Below, piece after piece: positions 1 through 8,274 of a stretch of 64,000 nt of DNA (the first letter of the stretch is position 1; the number at the start of each line of letters is the position of its first letter). The notes under the pieces were generated by a model. The model was given only the letters and a program-made list of their open reading frames with translations, did not search any database and had not been told where the DNA came from. The stretch is from Brevundimonas sp. SGAir0440 (GTDB lineage: Bacteria > Pseudomonadota > Alphaproteobacteria > Caulobacterales > Caulobacteraceae): assembly GCF_005484585.1 (NCBI RefSeq), contig NZ_CP039435.1, positions 2,108,001 to 2,172,000 of the forward strand, written 5' to 3'. The position numbers and the translations under genes are program-made.

Positions 1-131
1 CCGGCAGCGACATTCGCGACTGGAAGACCTACGACGGCCCCGTCGCCACAGGCTATGAGGCGATGAAGGCCGCGCTGGCCGAACTGACGGTCCCCGTCAC
101 CCACCTGCGGCGACGAGTTCCGGTGCTTTAG
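1..131 (+). CDS. C-terminal end of an unidentified protein (partial)
   Basis: An open frame runs in from the left edge (codons in phase with position 3) and ends at TAG 129-131. It gives about 42 residues, including the stretches DWKTYDGPVATGYEAMKAAL and VTHLRRRVPVL. A GYEA-type helix of this kind occurs near the end of patatin-like phospholipases, but the fragment is too short to assign a family. Its stop lies 1 bp from the stop of the convergent aminopeptidase gene. The start and most of the gene are outside the window. Confidence 0.5.
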   Translation, partial: GSDIRDWKTYDGPVATGYEAMKAALAELTVPVTHLRRRVPVL

Positions 132-132
132 G

Positions 133-1938
133 TCAAAGCGGCGCGCAGGCCCGCTTCAGCCAGTCCAGCGCCTCGCCATCCATCAACGGCCCGACCTTGG
201 CCAGTGTTTCGGCGTGATAGGCGTCGACATAGGCCCGCTCGTCCGGCGTCAGCATCTCGACCGCGATCAGCTTGCGGTCGATGGGCGCGAACGTCAGCTG
301 CTCGAACCCGTGCATCGGGCGCTCGCCGCCCTCGGGGACCACGGCCGGCGTCACCACCTGCAGGGTCTCGATGCGGATGCCCCAGTGGCCTTCGCGGTAA
401 TAGCCGGGCTCGTTGGACAGGATCATCCCTTCCAGCAGCGGCTGGGACGTGCCCCATTTCGCGATCCGCTGCGGCCCCTCGTGGACTCCCAGATAGCTGC
501 CGACGCCGTGGCCGGTGCCGTGATCGTAATCCAGCCCCGACGCCCACATCGGCGCCCTTGCAATGGCGTCCAGCGCCATGCCGCTGGTCCCGGCCGGGAA
601 GCGGATCGTCGCCATGGCGATATGCGCCTTTAGCACCAGGGTGAACTTGTGGCGCTGGTCCTCGCTCGGCTCGCCCACCGCCATGGTGCGGGTCACATCG
701 GTCGTGCCGTCCAGATACTGACCGCCGCCGTCCACCAGCAGCAGCGAGCCCTTCTCCACCTTGCGAATGCTGGCGCCCACCGGCTTGTAATGCGGCAAGG
801 CCCCGTTCGGCCCGGCCCCGGCGATGGTGTCGAAACTCAGGTCCTTCAGCGCCCCGGTCTCCTCGCGAAATCGCTCCAGCGCCTCGACCACTTCGCGCTC
901 GTCCGGCAGGGTCTCCTGCACCTCGGTATCGACCCAGTGCAGGAACCGGCTCAGCGCCGCCCCGTCGCGGATATGCGCCTGACGGCTGCCCTCGATCTCC
1001 ACCGCATTCTTGGCCGCCCGGGGAATGGCGCAGGGGTCCATCGCCCGCACCACCGTCGCGCCTGCCGCGTCCAGCCGGTCGAAATACCAGGCCGAGGACA
1101 GCGACGGATCGATCATGACCTTCTGGCCCGACAACCCGTCCAGCGCAGCCGGCAGCTGCTCGGTCGCCTCGATGCGAACATCGTCGCCCAGCCAGCCCGG
1201 CAGGGCATTCGTGACCTTGGCCGGATCCAGGAACAGCCGCGCCTTGCCGTCCGCCGCCAGGATGGCCTGGCCGATCGGCAGAGGCGAACGGATCACATCC
1301 CCGCCGCGCACATTGAACAGCCAGGCGATCGACATCGGCGCCGTCAGCACCACCGCGTCTGCGCCGGCGTCAGCTACGGCCTTGCCGATCCGCGCCCGTT
1401 TCGACGCGTGGCTTTCGCCGGAATAGACGTCCTCGTGCGGTACGACCGGCGCCGTCGGCTGGGCGGGACGATCGGCGCCCCAGGCCAGATCCAGCGGATT
1501 GGCGTCCACGGCGCGCAACTCGGCCCCCGCCTTCTGCGCCGCCGCCTTTAAGGCGACCAAGGCATCCGGGCTGTGCAGACGCGGATCGTAACCGATCACC
1601 GCCCCCTTCGCCGCCGTCTCGAGATAAGCCGCCACGTCGTTGAGGTCGCGCCGCTCGAACAGGGCCGGATCGGTCTGGGCCTTGACCTGAACGGTGTAGC
1701 GACCGTCGGTGAACATGCTGGCGCGATCCTGAAACACCACCGCCGCCCCGGCCGAGCCGGTGAAGCCGGTCGCCCAGGCCAGGCGCTCATTGGCGTCCGG
1801 CAGATATTCGTTCTGATGCTCGTCCTCATGCGGGATCAGAAACCCGTCCAGCCCCTGCTTGGCCATTTCGGCGCGCAGCAGCGGCAGGTGCTTGGCCCCG
1901 AAGGACGGGTCGGTCGTCTCATCGAAAGTCTGGCGCAT
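133..1938 (-). CDS. pepP: Xaa-Pro aminopeptidase (M24B, aminopeptidase P family)
   Basis: Cytosolic metallopeptidase that removes an N-terminal residue preceding proline. The 601-residue length fits the long three-domain form (two creatinase-like N-terminal domains plus the pita-bread catalytic domain) rather than the shorter E. coli PepP. The five metal ligands are in place: Asp403 and Asp414 in the segment VDGGGQYLDGTTDVTRT, His477 in TGHGVG, Glu510 in LSNEPGYY and Glu524 in RIETLQVV. No signal peptide is visible. It lies 9 bp downstream of prmA on the same strand, so the two are probably co-transcribed. Family assignment is secure; substrate range is inferred. Confidence 0.93.
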   Translation of the reverse strand: MRQTFDETTDPSFGAKHLPLLRAEMAKQGLDGFLIPHEDEHQNEYLPDANERLAWATGFTGSAGAAVVFQDRASMFTDGRYTVQVKAQTDPALFERRDLNDVAAYLETAAKGAVIGYDPRLHSPDALVALKAAAQKAGAELRAVDANPLDLAWGADRPAQPTAPVVPHEDVYSGESHASKRARIGKAVADAGADAVVLTAPMSIAWLFNVRGGDVIRSPLPIGQAILAADGKARLFLDPAKVTNALPGWLGDDVRIEATEQLPAALDGLSGQKVMIDPSLSSAWYFDRLDAAGATVVRAMDPCAIPRAAKNAVEIEGSRQAHIRDGAALSRFLHWVDTEVQETLPDEREVVEALERFREETGALKDLSFDTIAGAGPNGALPHYKPVGASIRKVEKGSLLLVDGGGQYLDGTTDVTRTMAVGEPSEDQRHKFTLVLKAHIAMATIRFPAGTSGMALDAIARAPMWASGLDYDHGTGHGVGSYLGVHEGPQRIAKWGTSQPLLEGMILSNEPGYYREGHWGIRIETLQVVTPAVVPEGGERPMHGFEQLTFAPIDRKLIAVEMLTPDERAYVDAYHAETLAKVGPLMDGEALDWLKRACAPL

Positions 1939-1947
1939 TATCGATCC

Positions 1948-2811
1948 TCAGCCCTTGCGCAGTTGCAGGGCGCTCCAGGCGTCATGATGGATGGTCTGCT
2001 CGACCGTGAAGCCCAGCGGCAGATAGGCCTCCAGCACCCGCTCCTCCTGCGTGCGCAGCAGGCCCGACAGGATCGCGACCCCGCCGCTCTTCAGCGCCGC
2101 CCCGATCTCGGGCGCCAGATGCACCAGCGGCGCGGCCAGAATGTTGGCGAACACCAGATCATACGGCTGATGCTGGGCGATGCGCGGATCGCTAAGACCA
2201 TCGGCGAAATAGAAGTCGCACTTGGCCTCGTTGATCTCGGCGTTCTCATTGGCGATCCGGGCCGAGGGCTCGTCGATGTCGGTGCCGACGGCGATGGGCG
2301 TGCCCGTCTTGGCCGCCGCGATCGCCAGCACGCCCGTGCCGCACCCCACGTCCAGCACCTTCTCGAAGCTTTCAGTCTCCAGCAGCTTGTCGAACGCCTC
2401 CAGGCAGCCGACCGTCGTGCCATGGTGGCCCGTGCCGAAGGCGGCGCCGGCGTCGATCTTCAGCGTGACGCGACCCTCGGGCACCTTGCCCTGATCGTGC
2501 GCGCCGTAGACGAAGAACCGTCCGGCCTCGACGGGCGGCAGACCCGACAGCGACATGGCCAGCCAGTCAGCGTCCGCCAGCTTCTCGACCAGCACCGTCA
2601 CCGGATAGCCCGCCAGCACCGCCTTCAGCCCCTCGACCTCGTCGTCGGTCGTGGGGAAGGCGTCGATGCGCCAGACGTCATTGTCCTCGTCCTCTTCCAG
2701 GATCGAATAGGTCGCGCCTTCCAGTCGCGGATCGGCGTCTACGGCCTCTGCGGCGGCCTCTGCGGCTGCGCGCGGACCGCGTGCGATTATCTGAAGTGCG
2801 GACTCGGACAT
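1948..2811 (-). CDS. prmA: Ribosomal protein L11 methyltransferase
   Basis: SAM-dependent methyltransferase that trimethylates amino groups of ribosomal protein L11. The protein has 287 residues, the normal PrmA size. The N-terminal half is the L11-recognition domain. The C-terminal Rossmann domain shows the family signature FGTGHHGTT at about 125-133, the SAM loop [11 protein letters not shown] at about 153-163 and NILA at about 223. The ATG at 2811 is the first in frame and is followed by pepP 9 bp past the stop. The upstream neighbour is divergent (the histone-like gene), so the promoter must lie in the 94 bp between them. Confidence 0.93.
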   Translation of the reverse strand: MSESALQIIARGPRAAAEAAAEAVDADPRLEGATYSILEEDEDNDVWRIDAFPTTDDEVEGLKAVLAGYPVTVLVEKLADADWLAMSLSGLPPVEAGRFFVYGAHDQGKVPEGRVTLKIDAGAAFGTGHHGTTVGCLEAFDKLLETESFEKVLDVGCGTGVLAIAAAKTGTPIAVGTDIDEPSARIANENAEINEAKCDFYFADGLSDPRIAQHQPYDLVFANILAAPLVHLAPEIGAALKSGGVAILSGLLRTQEERVLEAYLPLGFTVEQTIHHDAWSALQLRKG

Positions 2812-2905
2812 TTTTCAAACACCGGTAATATGGCGAATCGTAGCGATCCGGTGCTGAACACCCGTCGCCGCCGCGTTTTTATCAAACCGAGGGGTCGGGG
2901 AATAC

Positions 2906-3598
2906 ATGGCCAAGTCACCGTCTACGTCTAAACCAGCGTCGCCAAAGCCGGCGACCGCCGCTTCCAAGCCTAAAGCCGCGCCGAAGTCGAGCGCCGTGAA
3001 GACCGTTGCCGAGAAAACCGCCGCGCCCAAGGCCGCTGCCAAGCCGGCAGCCGCTGCGCCGAAGGCCGCCGCCGCGAAGGCTGTCGCGCCCAAGACTGCG
3101 ACGCCCAAAACCGCCGCCCCCAAGCCTGCTGCTAAGCCGGTCGCCGCCAAGGCCGCAGCCAAGCCGAAAACCGCCCCTGCCCCCAAGGCTGCTCCAAAAG
3201 CCGCTCCCAAGGCTGCTGCACCCAAACCGGCCGCAGCCAAGCCCGCCGCCGCCAAGACGGCAGTGAAGCCTGCAGCTTCGAAAGCGGCCGCACCGAAGGC
3301 GACGGCGGCAAAGCCTGCAGCGGCCAAAACTCCTGCGCCGAAAGCCGTCGCTTCGAAACCCGCCGCCGCCTCGAAGGCCGCGCCTGTCGCCAAGCCGGCC
3401 ACAGCGGCGCCCAAGCCTGCCGAGCCCGTCGCCGCGCCCAAGCCCGCCGCTGCGCCCGCCGCTGCGGCGCCCGCGCCGACGCCGGCACCCGCTGCCAAGC
3501 CGGTCGAAGCCCCCAAGCCGGCGCCGGCGCCCGCCGCCAAGCCCGAGGAAAAGGGCTTCTTCGCCAAACTGGGCGACATGATCTTCGGCAAGCGCTGA
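2906..3598 (+). CDS. Histone H1-like Ala/Lys/Pro-rich protein
   Basis: A 230-residue protein built almost wholly from Ala, Lys and Pro in short degenerate repeats such as AAPKAAAK, AAKPAAAK and AAPKPA, ending in a distinct non-repetitive tail EEKGFFAKLGDMIFGKR. This composition matches bacterial histone H1-like (HctB/AlgP-type) basic proteins, which bind DNA non-specifically and shape the nucleoid; that role is inferred from composition only. The C-terminal 45 residues contain fewer lysines and may be a separate module. An in-frame ATG at 2906 opens it. A strong hairpin terminator follows 27 bp after the stop. Confidence 0.75.
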   Translation: MAKSPSTSKPASPKPATAASKPKAAPKSSAVKTVAEKTAAPKAAAKPAAAAPKAAAAKAVAPKTATPKTAAPKPAAKPVAAKAAAKPKTAPAPKAAPKAAPKAAAPKPAAAKPAAAKTAVKPAASKAAAPKATAAKPAAAKTPAPKAVASKPAAASKAAPVAKPATAAPKPAEPVAAPKPAAAPAAAAPAPTPAPAAKPVEAPKPAPAPAAKPEEKGFFAKLGDMIFGKR

Positions 3599-3624
3599 TC
3601 GCCCTTCCTCTCTGATCCAGCAGA

Positions 3625-3659
3625 TCGCCGGACGGCTCGCCCGTCCGGCGATTTTCGTT
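3625..3659 (+). terminator. Rho-independent terminator after the histone-like gene
   Basis: A perfect 11-bp stem, TCGCCGGACGG at 3625-3635 and CCGTCCGGCGA at 3641-3651, with a 5-nt loop, followed by TTTTCGTTT. It sits 27 bp after the stop codon. Confidence 0.85.
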
Positions 3660-3711
3660 TGCGGGCCGAAATTTACGGCCTGCGCTCGCCTGGGCTAAAA
3701 ACCACGAATAC

Positions 3712-3739
3712 TTGACTTCTGCGCAGGGGCTTCTATATG
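3712..3739 (+). promoter_or_regulatory. Candidate sigma70 promoter for the DEAD-box helicase
   Basis: TTGACT at 3712-3717, a 16-bp spacer and TATATG at 3734-3739. The predicted start leaves a leader of about 100 nt before the ATG at 3844. Long leaders are common for cold-inducible helicase genes, but no known RNA element was recognised here. Confidence 0.5.
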
Positions 3740-3843
3740 CCCCCCAGCCTCGGGACAGGTCTGCGATACGCGCCGCCCGCTCGCCCAAAGAGGGGCGGTT
3801 CCGTTGCTGCTATGCACGCAGACGCTTTCTCTCCCAAGGATTC

Positions 3844-5409
3844 ATGACCGAATTTTCCCAACTGGGCCTTTCGCCCACGACCCTTCAGGCCGTCGCCGAC
3901 ACCGGCTACACGACCGCCACGCCTATTCAGGAACAGGCGATCCCCGTCGCCCTCGCCGGCCGTGACGTGCTCGGCATCGCCCAGACCGGCACCGGCAAGA
4001 CCGCCGCCTTCACCCTGCCCCTGGTCGATCGCCTGTCCACCGGCCGCGCCCGCGCCCGCATGCCGCGCGCCATCGTCCTGGCCCCGACCCGTGAACTGGC
4101 CGACCAGGTCGCCGAGAGCTTCGCCAAATACGCCAAGGGCACCAAACTGAGCTGGGTCCTGCTGATCGGCGGCGTCTCCATGGGCGACCAGGTTGCGGCG
4201 CTGAACAAGGGCGTCGATGTCCTGATCGCCACGCCCGGCCGCCTGCTGGATCTGTTCGAGCGCGGCAAGATGCTGCTGACCGGCGTCGAGATCATGGTCG
4301 TCGACGAGGCCGACCGGATGCTGGACATGGGCTTCATCCCCGACATCGAGCGCATCTTCAAACTGACGCCGCCGCGCCGCCAGACCCTGTTCTTCTCGGC
4401 GACCATGCCGCCGGAGATCACGCGCCTGACGACAGCCTTCCTCAAGGATCCGACCCGGATCGAGGCCTCGCGTCCGGCGATGACCGCCGACACCATCACC
4501 CAGTACATCGTCCGCATCCCGACCTCGGACCCCAAGGCCAAGCGGACCGCTCTGCGCGCCCTGGTCGGTCGCGAGGACGTGCGCAACGGCATCGTCTTCT
4601 GCAACCGCAAATCCGAAGTCGATATCGTCGCCAAGTCGCTGAAGACCCACGGCTTCGACGCTGCCCCGATCCACGGCGACCTAGATCAGTCGCACCGGAT
4701 GAAGACCCTGGCGGACTTCCGCTCGGGCGCGCTCAAGATTTTGGTGGCGTCAGACGTCGCCGCGCGCGGACTGGACATCCCGGATGTCAGCCACGTCTTC
4801 AACTACGACGTCTCGCACCACGCCGACGACTACGTCCACCGCATCGGCCGCACCGGCCGCGCCGGCAAGCTGGGCCAAGCCTTCATGATCGTGACCCCGG
4901 CCGACGACAAGTCGCTGGATAAGGTGCTGAAGCTGATCAAGAAGGATCCGGAAGAGCTCGTTCTGGACGGCATCGACTTCGCCGCCATCAAGGACGGCCC
5001 TCGCCGCGACGACAAACGCTCGGGCGAACGCGGTCGCAGCCGGTCGCGCACCAGCAGCGCGCCCACCCCGTCCGCCGAGCCTGTCGACATCGCCCCAGTC
5101 ACCGCCGCGCCATCGTCTGAAGAGGCCGCAACGCCCCGCAGCCGCAGCCGCCGCAAGGCCCGCCCCGAGACGCCGGTCGAAGTTGCGGTTCCTGTCGCCG
5201 CCGCAATCGAAGCGCAGCCCATCGTCGAGCCTGTTGAGACCGCTCACGCCGCACGCCCCGACCGTGCAGACCGCGAACCGCAGCTGCTGCAATCCGATCG
5301 CCGCGGCGACCGCAAGGCCGACAAGGCCGATACTCAGCGCCAGGGCGTGCGTGGCTTCGGCGACGACATTCCGGCCTTCCTGCGCCGGCCCGTCGTCATT
5401 CGCGCTTGA
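3844..5409 (+). CDS. rhlE: DEAD-box ATP-dependent RNA helicase
   Basis: Unwinds structured RNA, typically in ribosome assembly, mRNA turnover and cold adaptation. The 521-residue protein has the Q motif (TPIQEQAIP, about 26-34), Walker A AQTGTGKT (about 46-53), the DEAD box in VVDEADRM, SAT in FFSATMP and HRIGRTGR, so both RecA domains are complete. The last 120 residues form a low-complexity Arg/Ser/Ala/Glu-rich tail, as in RhlE-type helicases. The start is set at the ATG at 3844 because homology begins at MTEFSQLGLS; the frame is open further upstream, to 3712, but that stretch overlaps the promoter. The RhlE subgroup is less certain than the family. Confidence 0.9.
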   Translation: MTEFSQLGLSPTTLQAVADTGYTTATPIQEQAIPVALAGRDVLGIAQTGTGKTAAFTLPLVDRLSTGRARARMPRAIVLAPTRELADQVAESFAKYAKGTKLSWVLLIGGVSMGDQVAALNKGVDVLIATPGRLLDLFERGKMLLTGVEIMVVDEADRMLDMGFIPDIERIFKLTPPRRQTLFFSATMPPEITRLTTAFLKDPTRIEASRPAMTADTITQYIVRIPTSDPKAKRTALRALVGREDVRNGIVFCNRKSEVDIVAKSLKTHGFDAAPIHGDLDQSHRMKTLADFRSGALKILVASDVAARGLDIPDVSHVFNYDVSHHADDYVHRIGRTGRAGKLGQAFMIVTPADDKSLDKVLKLIKKDPEELVLDGIDFAAIKDGPRRDDKRSGERGRSRSRTSSAPTPSAEPVDIAPVTAAPSSEEAATPRSRSRRKARPETPVEVAVPVAAAIEAQPIVEPVETAHAARPDRADREPQLLQSDRRGDRKADKADTQRQGVRGFGDDIPAFLRRPVVIRA

Positions 5410-5519
5410 ATTTGTACACAACGGCGCGGTGAGACGCCGCGTCGTTTACCCTGCATTACGGAACATCCCGTAGTGTGCGCCCCGACACAGCTCCAGAACA
5501 GGAGCCCAGGGGAACAAGA

Positions 5520-6569
5520 ATGTCGAAAAAAGTCGAGACGGCGCTAAGAGCTCCTCAAGCCTATGCTTTGGCGCGCAACGTCATCGGCGAAATGGAAAAG
5601 GCCGGCGTGTGGCCCACGCCGCTGAACTTCGAGCTCTGGCTGCACTACATCAGCGACCCTGACGGCCCCCTGGCCCAGGAAATCCGCCGTCTTCTGGCGC
5701 AGTCTGCGGTCATCACTGACAAGACGTCCGAAATGCTGGCCGCCGAGTTCCTGCCGCGCGGTCGCCTGCCGGATCAGATCCGCGACGTCGGCGCCGTGCT
5801 TGACCGCGAATTGGCCAGCGTCGCCAGCGCCATCGCCATGGCGCACAAGACCCAGCACGACTATGGCGAAACCCTCGCCGACGCCTCGCAGTGCATGGAA
5901 ACCGTCGATGATCCGTCGTCGCTGAAGGATCTGGTCGGCGGCTTGTCGACCGCGACCAACCGCGTGCGTCGGGAAACGGCGATCCTGGAAAAACGTCTGG
6001 AAAAGTCCAACAAGGAAGTCATCCGCCTGCGCGAAAACCTGGAACAGGTGCGCCGTGACGCCATGACCGACGCCCTGACCAATCTGGCCAACCGCAAGGC
6101 CTTCGACGAACGGCTCGAGGCCGCCTGCGCCGAGGATGACGGCGCGCCGCTCAGCCTGGCCATCCTGGACATCGACCACTTCAAACGGTTCAACGACACC
6201 TGGGGCCACCAGACCGGCGACCAGGTGCTGCGCTATGTCTCCACCGTCCTGTCCAACATCTGCGGCAAGACCCGATTCGCCGCCCGGTTCGGCGGTGAGG
6301 AGTTCGCCATCATTTTCCCGGGTGAAGGCGCCGGCGTCGTGATGGCGGCGCTTGAAAGCATCCGCAACGACGTGGCGTCACGCGCGCTGCGCCGTCGTTC
6401 GACCAATGATGACCTGGGCTCAGTCACGGTCTCTGCCGGCTTCGCCCAGCGCCAAAAGGGCGAAACCGCCGCCAGCCTGCTGGAACGCGCCGACGCCGCC
6501 CTGTACGAATCCAAGCGTGCGGGCCGAAACTGCGTCACGCCGGCGTCATCGCTCGAAAAGGCGGCTTAG
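5520..6569 (+). CDS. GGDEF-domain diguanylate cyclase
   Basis: Makes cyclic di-GMP from two GTP. The 349-residue soluble protein has an alpha-helical N-terminal half, a likely coiled coil at about 150-180 (TAILEKRLEKSNKEVIRLRE) and a C-terminal GGDEF domain. The active-site loop reads RFGGEEF (258-262) and the metal-site segment LDIDHFKRFND is intact, so it should be active. The inhibitory RxxD I-site, expected at about 249-252, reads GKTR, so product inhibition is probably lost. No membrane segment or receiver domain is visible. The ATG at 5520 follows AGGAGCCCAGGGGAAC; an in-frame ATG at 5475 is less likely. Confidence 0.88.
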   Translation: MSKKVETALRAPQAYALARNVIGEMEKAGVWPTPLNFELWLHYISDPDGPLAQEIRRLLAQSAVITDKTSEMLAAEFLPRGRLPDQIRDVGAVLDRELASVASAIAMAHKTQHDYGETLADASQCMETVDDPSSLKDLVGGLSTATNRVRRETAILEKRLEKSNKEVIRLRENLEQVRRDAMTDALTNLANRKAFDERLEAACAEDDGAPLSLAILDIDHFKRFNDTWGHQTGDQVLRYVSTVLSNICGKTRFAARFGGEEFAIIFPGEGAGVVMAALESIRNDVASRALRRRSTNDDLGSVTVSAGFAQRQKGETAASLLERADAALYESKRAGRNCVTPASSLEKAA

Positions 6570-6606
6570 GGTCTGACAGGACCAAGCTTTCTGCCATAGT
6601 CGCTCC

Positions 6607-7359
6607 ATGCGCAGCTTCGCCTTCAATGTCGCCTACTGGATCCTGTCGATCGGTTACGGGCTGACCGCCGCCTTCGCCGCGCTGGCGCCCGGGCGCGGCC
6701 CGGCCAGCTGGGTCATCCGTCGCTATGTGAAACGCATGGTCCAGGCCATGTCGATCTTCGCCAACATCAAGCTGGACGTTCGCGGCAAGGATCGACTGCC
6801 CCCGGGCGCCTTCATCATCGCCTCAAAGCATCAAAGCTGGGGCGACGGCTTTGCGACCTATGATCAGTTCGACGACATCGCCTTCGTCACCGGCGATCAT
6901 CTGGAAAAGTTTCCTCTGCTGGGCGGCGTACTGAAGAAGCTGGGCGCCATCGTCGTTAACTCCTGCGGCGGCCACGAAGCCCGCAAGGCCCTGGCCATGC
7001 GCGCCGCCGAGGCCCGCGCCGAGAACCGCAAGATCCTGATCTATCCCGAGGGCCATCTCGCGCCTGTCGGCAAGAAGTTCAAATATCGCTCTGGCGTCTG
7101 GCACATGTACCGCGACTTTGACGTGCCGGTCGTGCCGCTCGCCACCAACCTCGGCCTCTTCTGGCCAGAGGAAAAGTACGAAAAACACCCCGGCACGGCG
7201 ACGCTGGAGTTCCTCGACCCGATCCCCGTCGGCCTGCCCAAAGACGAGTTCCTGGCTCGCCTCGAAGCCGTCATCGAGACCCGCACCGCCGAGCTCGTCG
7301 CCCAGGCCACGGGTCAGCCCGTGACGCCGGCCGTGCTGATCGAGGCGCCGACGAAGTAG
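6607..7359 (+). CDS. plsC: 1-acyl-sn-glycerol-3-phosphate acyltransferase (PlsC family)
   Basis: Adds the second acyl chain to lysophosphatidic acid in phospholipid synthesis at the inner membrane. The 250-residue protein has an N-terminal hydrophobic segment, the catalytic HX4D motif as KHQSWGD (His75, Asp80), a central block III variant IYPEGHL in place of FPEGTR, and a proline in the final block (VPVVPLATN). It follows the diguanylate cyclase by 37 bp on the same strand. PlsC paralogues are common in this group, so the substrate could be a different lysolipid. Confidence 0.87.
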   Translation: MRSFAFNVAYWILSIGYGLTAAFAALAPGRGPASWVIRRYVKRMVQAMSIFANIKLDVRGKDRLPPGAFIIASKHQSWGDGFATYDQFDDIAFVTGDHLEKFPLLGGVLKKLGAIVVNSCGGHEARKALAMRAAEARAENRKILIYPEGHLAPVGKKFKYRSGVWHMYRDFDVPVVPLATNLGLFWPEEKYEKHPGTATLEFLDPIPVGLPKDEFLARLEAVIETRTAELVAQATGQPVTPAVLIEAPTK

Positions 7360-7477
7360 TGCGATTCAGCGTCTTTCCCGACGCCTTCTTCACCGCTGCG
7401 TCCAGGCGACGGCTTCGTCGGGACTATCCAGGACCGCGTCGGTCAGTGTCCAGCAGCCCATCAGATCGGGATTTGCC
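7360..7477. other. 118-bp gap between convergent plsC and sufA
   Basis: Spacer between the 3' ends of plsC and the SUF operon. No gene and no clear terminator hairpin was recognised. Confidence 0.4.
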
Positions 7478-7867
7478 TCAGTCGGCGGCGACCGGCACGA
7501 TGGTCACGCTCTCGCCGCAGCCGCAGGCGTCGGTCTGGTTCGGATTGTTGAACACAAACTTGGACGCCAGCCGCGTCGTCTCATAGTCGATCTCGGTGCC
7601 GATCAGGAACAGCACGGCCCGGGGCTCGATCAGGATGGTGACGCCCTTGTCCTCGACCACCTCGTCCATCGGTCCGATCTCGTCGGCATAGGCGAAGGTG
7701 TATTCCTGCCCCGCGCAACCGCCGTTCTTAACCCCGATCCTCAGGCCGATGTGATCGTTCTCGGCATTGTCCAGGATCTCTCGCACCCGATCTGCGGCCG
7801 CGTCCGTCAGGGTGACGGCCTTTGGGCGCGGGCGACGCGGACGGGATGTGGCTTGAAGCTCGCTCAT
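7478..7867 (-). CDS. sufA: Fe-S cluster assembly scaffold/carrier, A-type (SufA/IscA/ErpA)
   Basis: A-type carrier that accepts Fe-S clusters from SufBCD and passes them to apoproteins. The 129 residues carry the three conserved cysteines: one in KNGGCAGQEY and two in the C-terminal DACGCGES. An extra Arg/Pro-rich stretch (RPRRPRPK) precedes the domain, a little longer than the usual A-type N-terminus. It is the last gene of the minus-strand SUF operon, 13 bp after sufT. It could equally be called ErpA by sequence; the operon position favours SufA. Confidence 0.9.
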   Translation of the reverse strand: MSELQATSRPRRPRPKAVTLTDAAADRVREILDNAENDHIGLRIGVKNGGCAGQEYTFAYADEIGPMDEVVEDKGVTILIEPRAVLFLIGTEIDYETTRLASKFVFNNPNQTDACGCGESVTIVPVAAD

Positions 7868-7880
7868 CAGAACATATCCA

Positions 7881-8270
7881 TCAGAACATATTCAGGGCCA
7901 GCTTGGCCTCGTCGCTCATCTTGGAGGCGTCCCACGGCGGATCGAACACCAGATTGGCCTTGGCGCTGCGCACGCCCTCGACCTTCTCGACCGCCGTCTC
8001 CACCCAGCCCGGCATTTCGCCGGCGACCGGACAGCCCGGCGCCGTCAGGGTCATGTCCACCACCACGTCGCGATCGTCGTTGACGTCCACGCGATAGATC
8101 AGGCCCAGCTCATAGATGTCGACCGGGATTTCCGGGTCATAAACCGTCTTCAGCGCCTCGATCAGCTGATCGGTCAGCGTGTCCAACTCGGCCTGCGACA
8201 GGGCGCTCTTCTGGGGTTCGTCCCAGGCGTCCTTGAAGGCGTCGCTGTCTTGAATCGGTTGATCTGTCAT
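7881..8270 (-). CDS. sufT: SUF system assembly protein SufT (DUF59/MIP18 family)
   Basis: Auxiliary factor for Fe-S protein maturation in SUF-dependent bacteria. The 129 residues contain a full MIP18/DUF59 domain from about 30, with DPEIPVDIYELGLIY and the conserved cysteine in TAPGCPVAG. The N-terminal 30 residues are acidic and probably flexible. It lies 4 bp after sufS and 13 bp before sufA, so it is translated as part of the operon. Biochemical function of the family is only partly known; the genomic link to SUF is clear here. Confidence 0.9.
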   Translation of the reverse strand: MTDQPIQDSDAFKDAWDEPQKSALSQAELDTLTDQLIEALKTVYDPEIPVDIYELGLIYRVDVNDDRDVVVDMTLTAPGCPVAGEMPGWVETAVEKVEGVRSAKANLVFDPPWDASKMSDEAKLALNMF

Positions 8271-8274
8271 CGGC

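Noticed and set aside
2906..3560. CRISPR-like or satellite repeat array
   Set aside because: The repetition is degenerate coding for Ala/Lys/Pro with no fixed spacer-repeat unit; no CRISPR array was seen anywhere in the window.
2815..3591. 258-codon open frame antisense to the histone-like gene, giving an Ala/Gly-rich protein
   Set aside because: It is the mirror of the repetitive Ala/Lys/Pro codons; composition alone keeps it open and no start context or family is visible.
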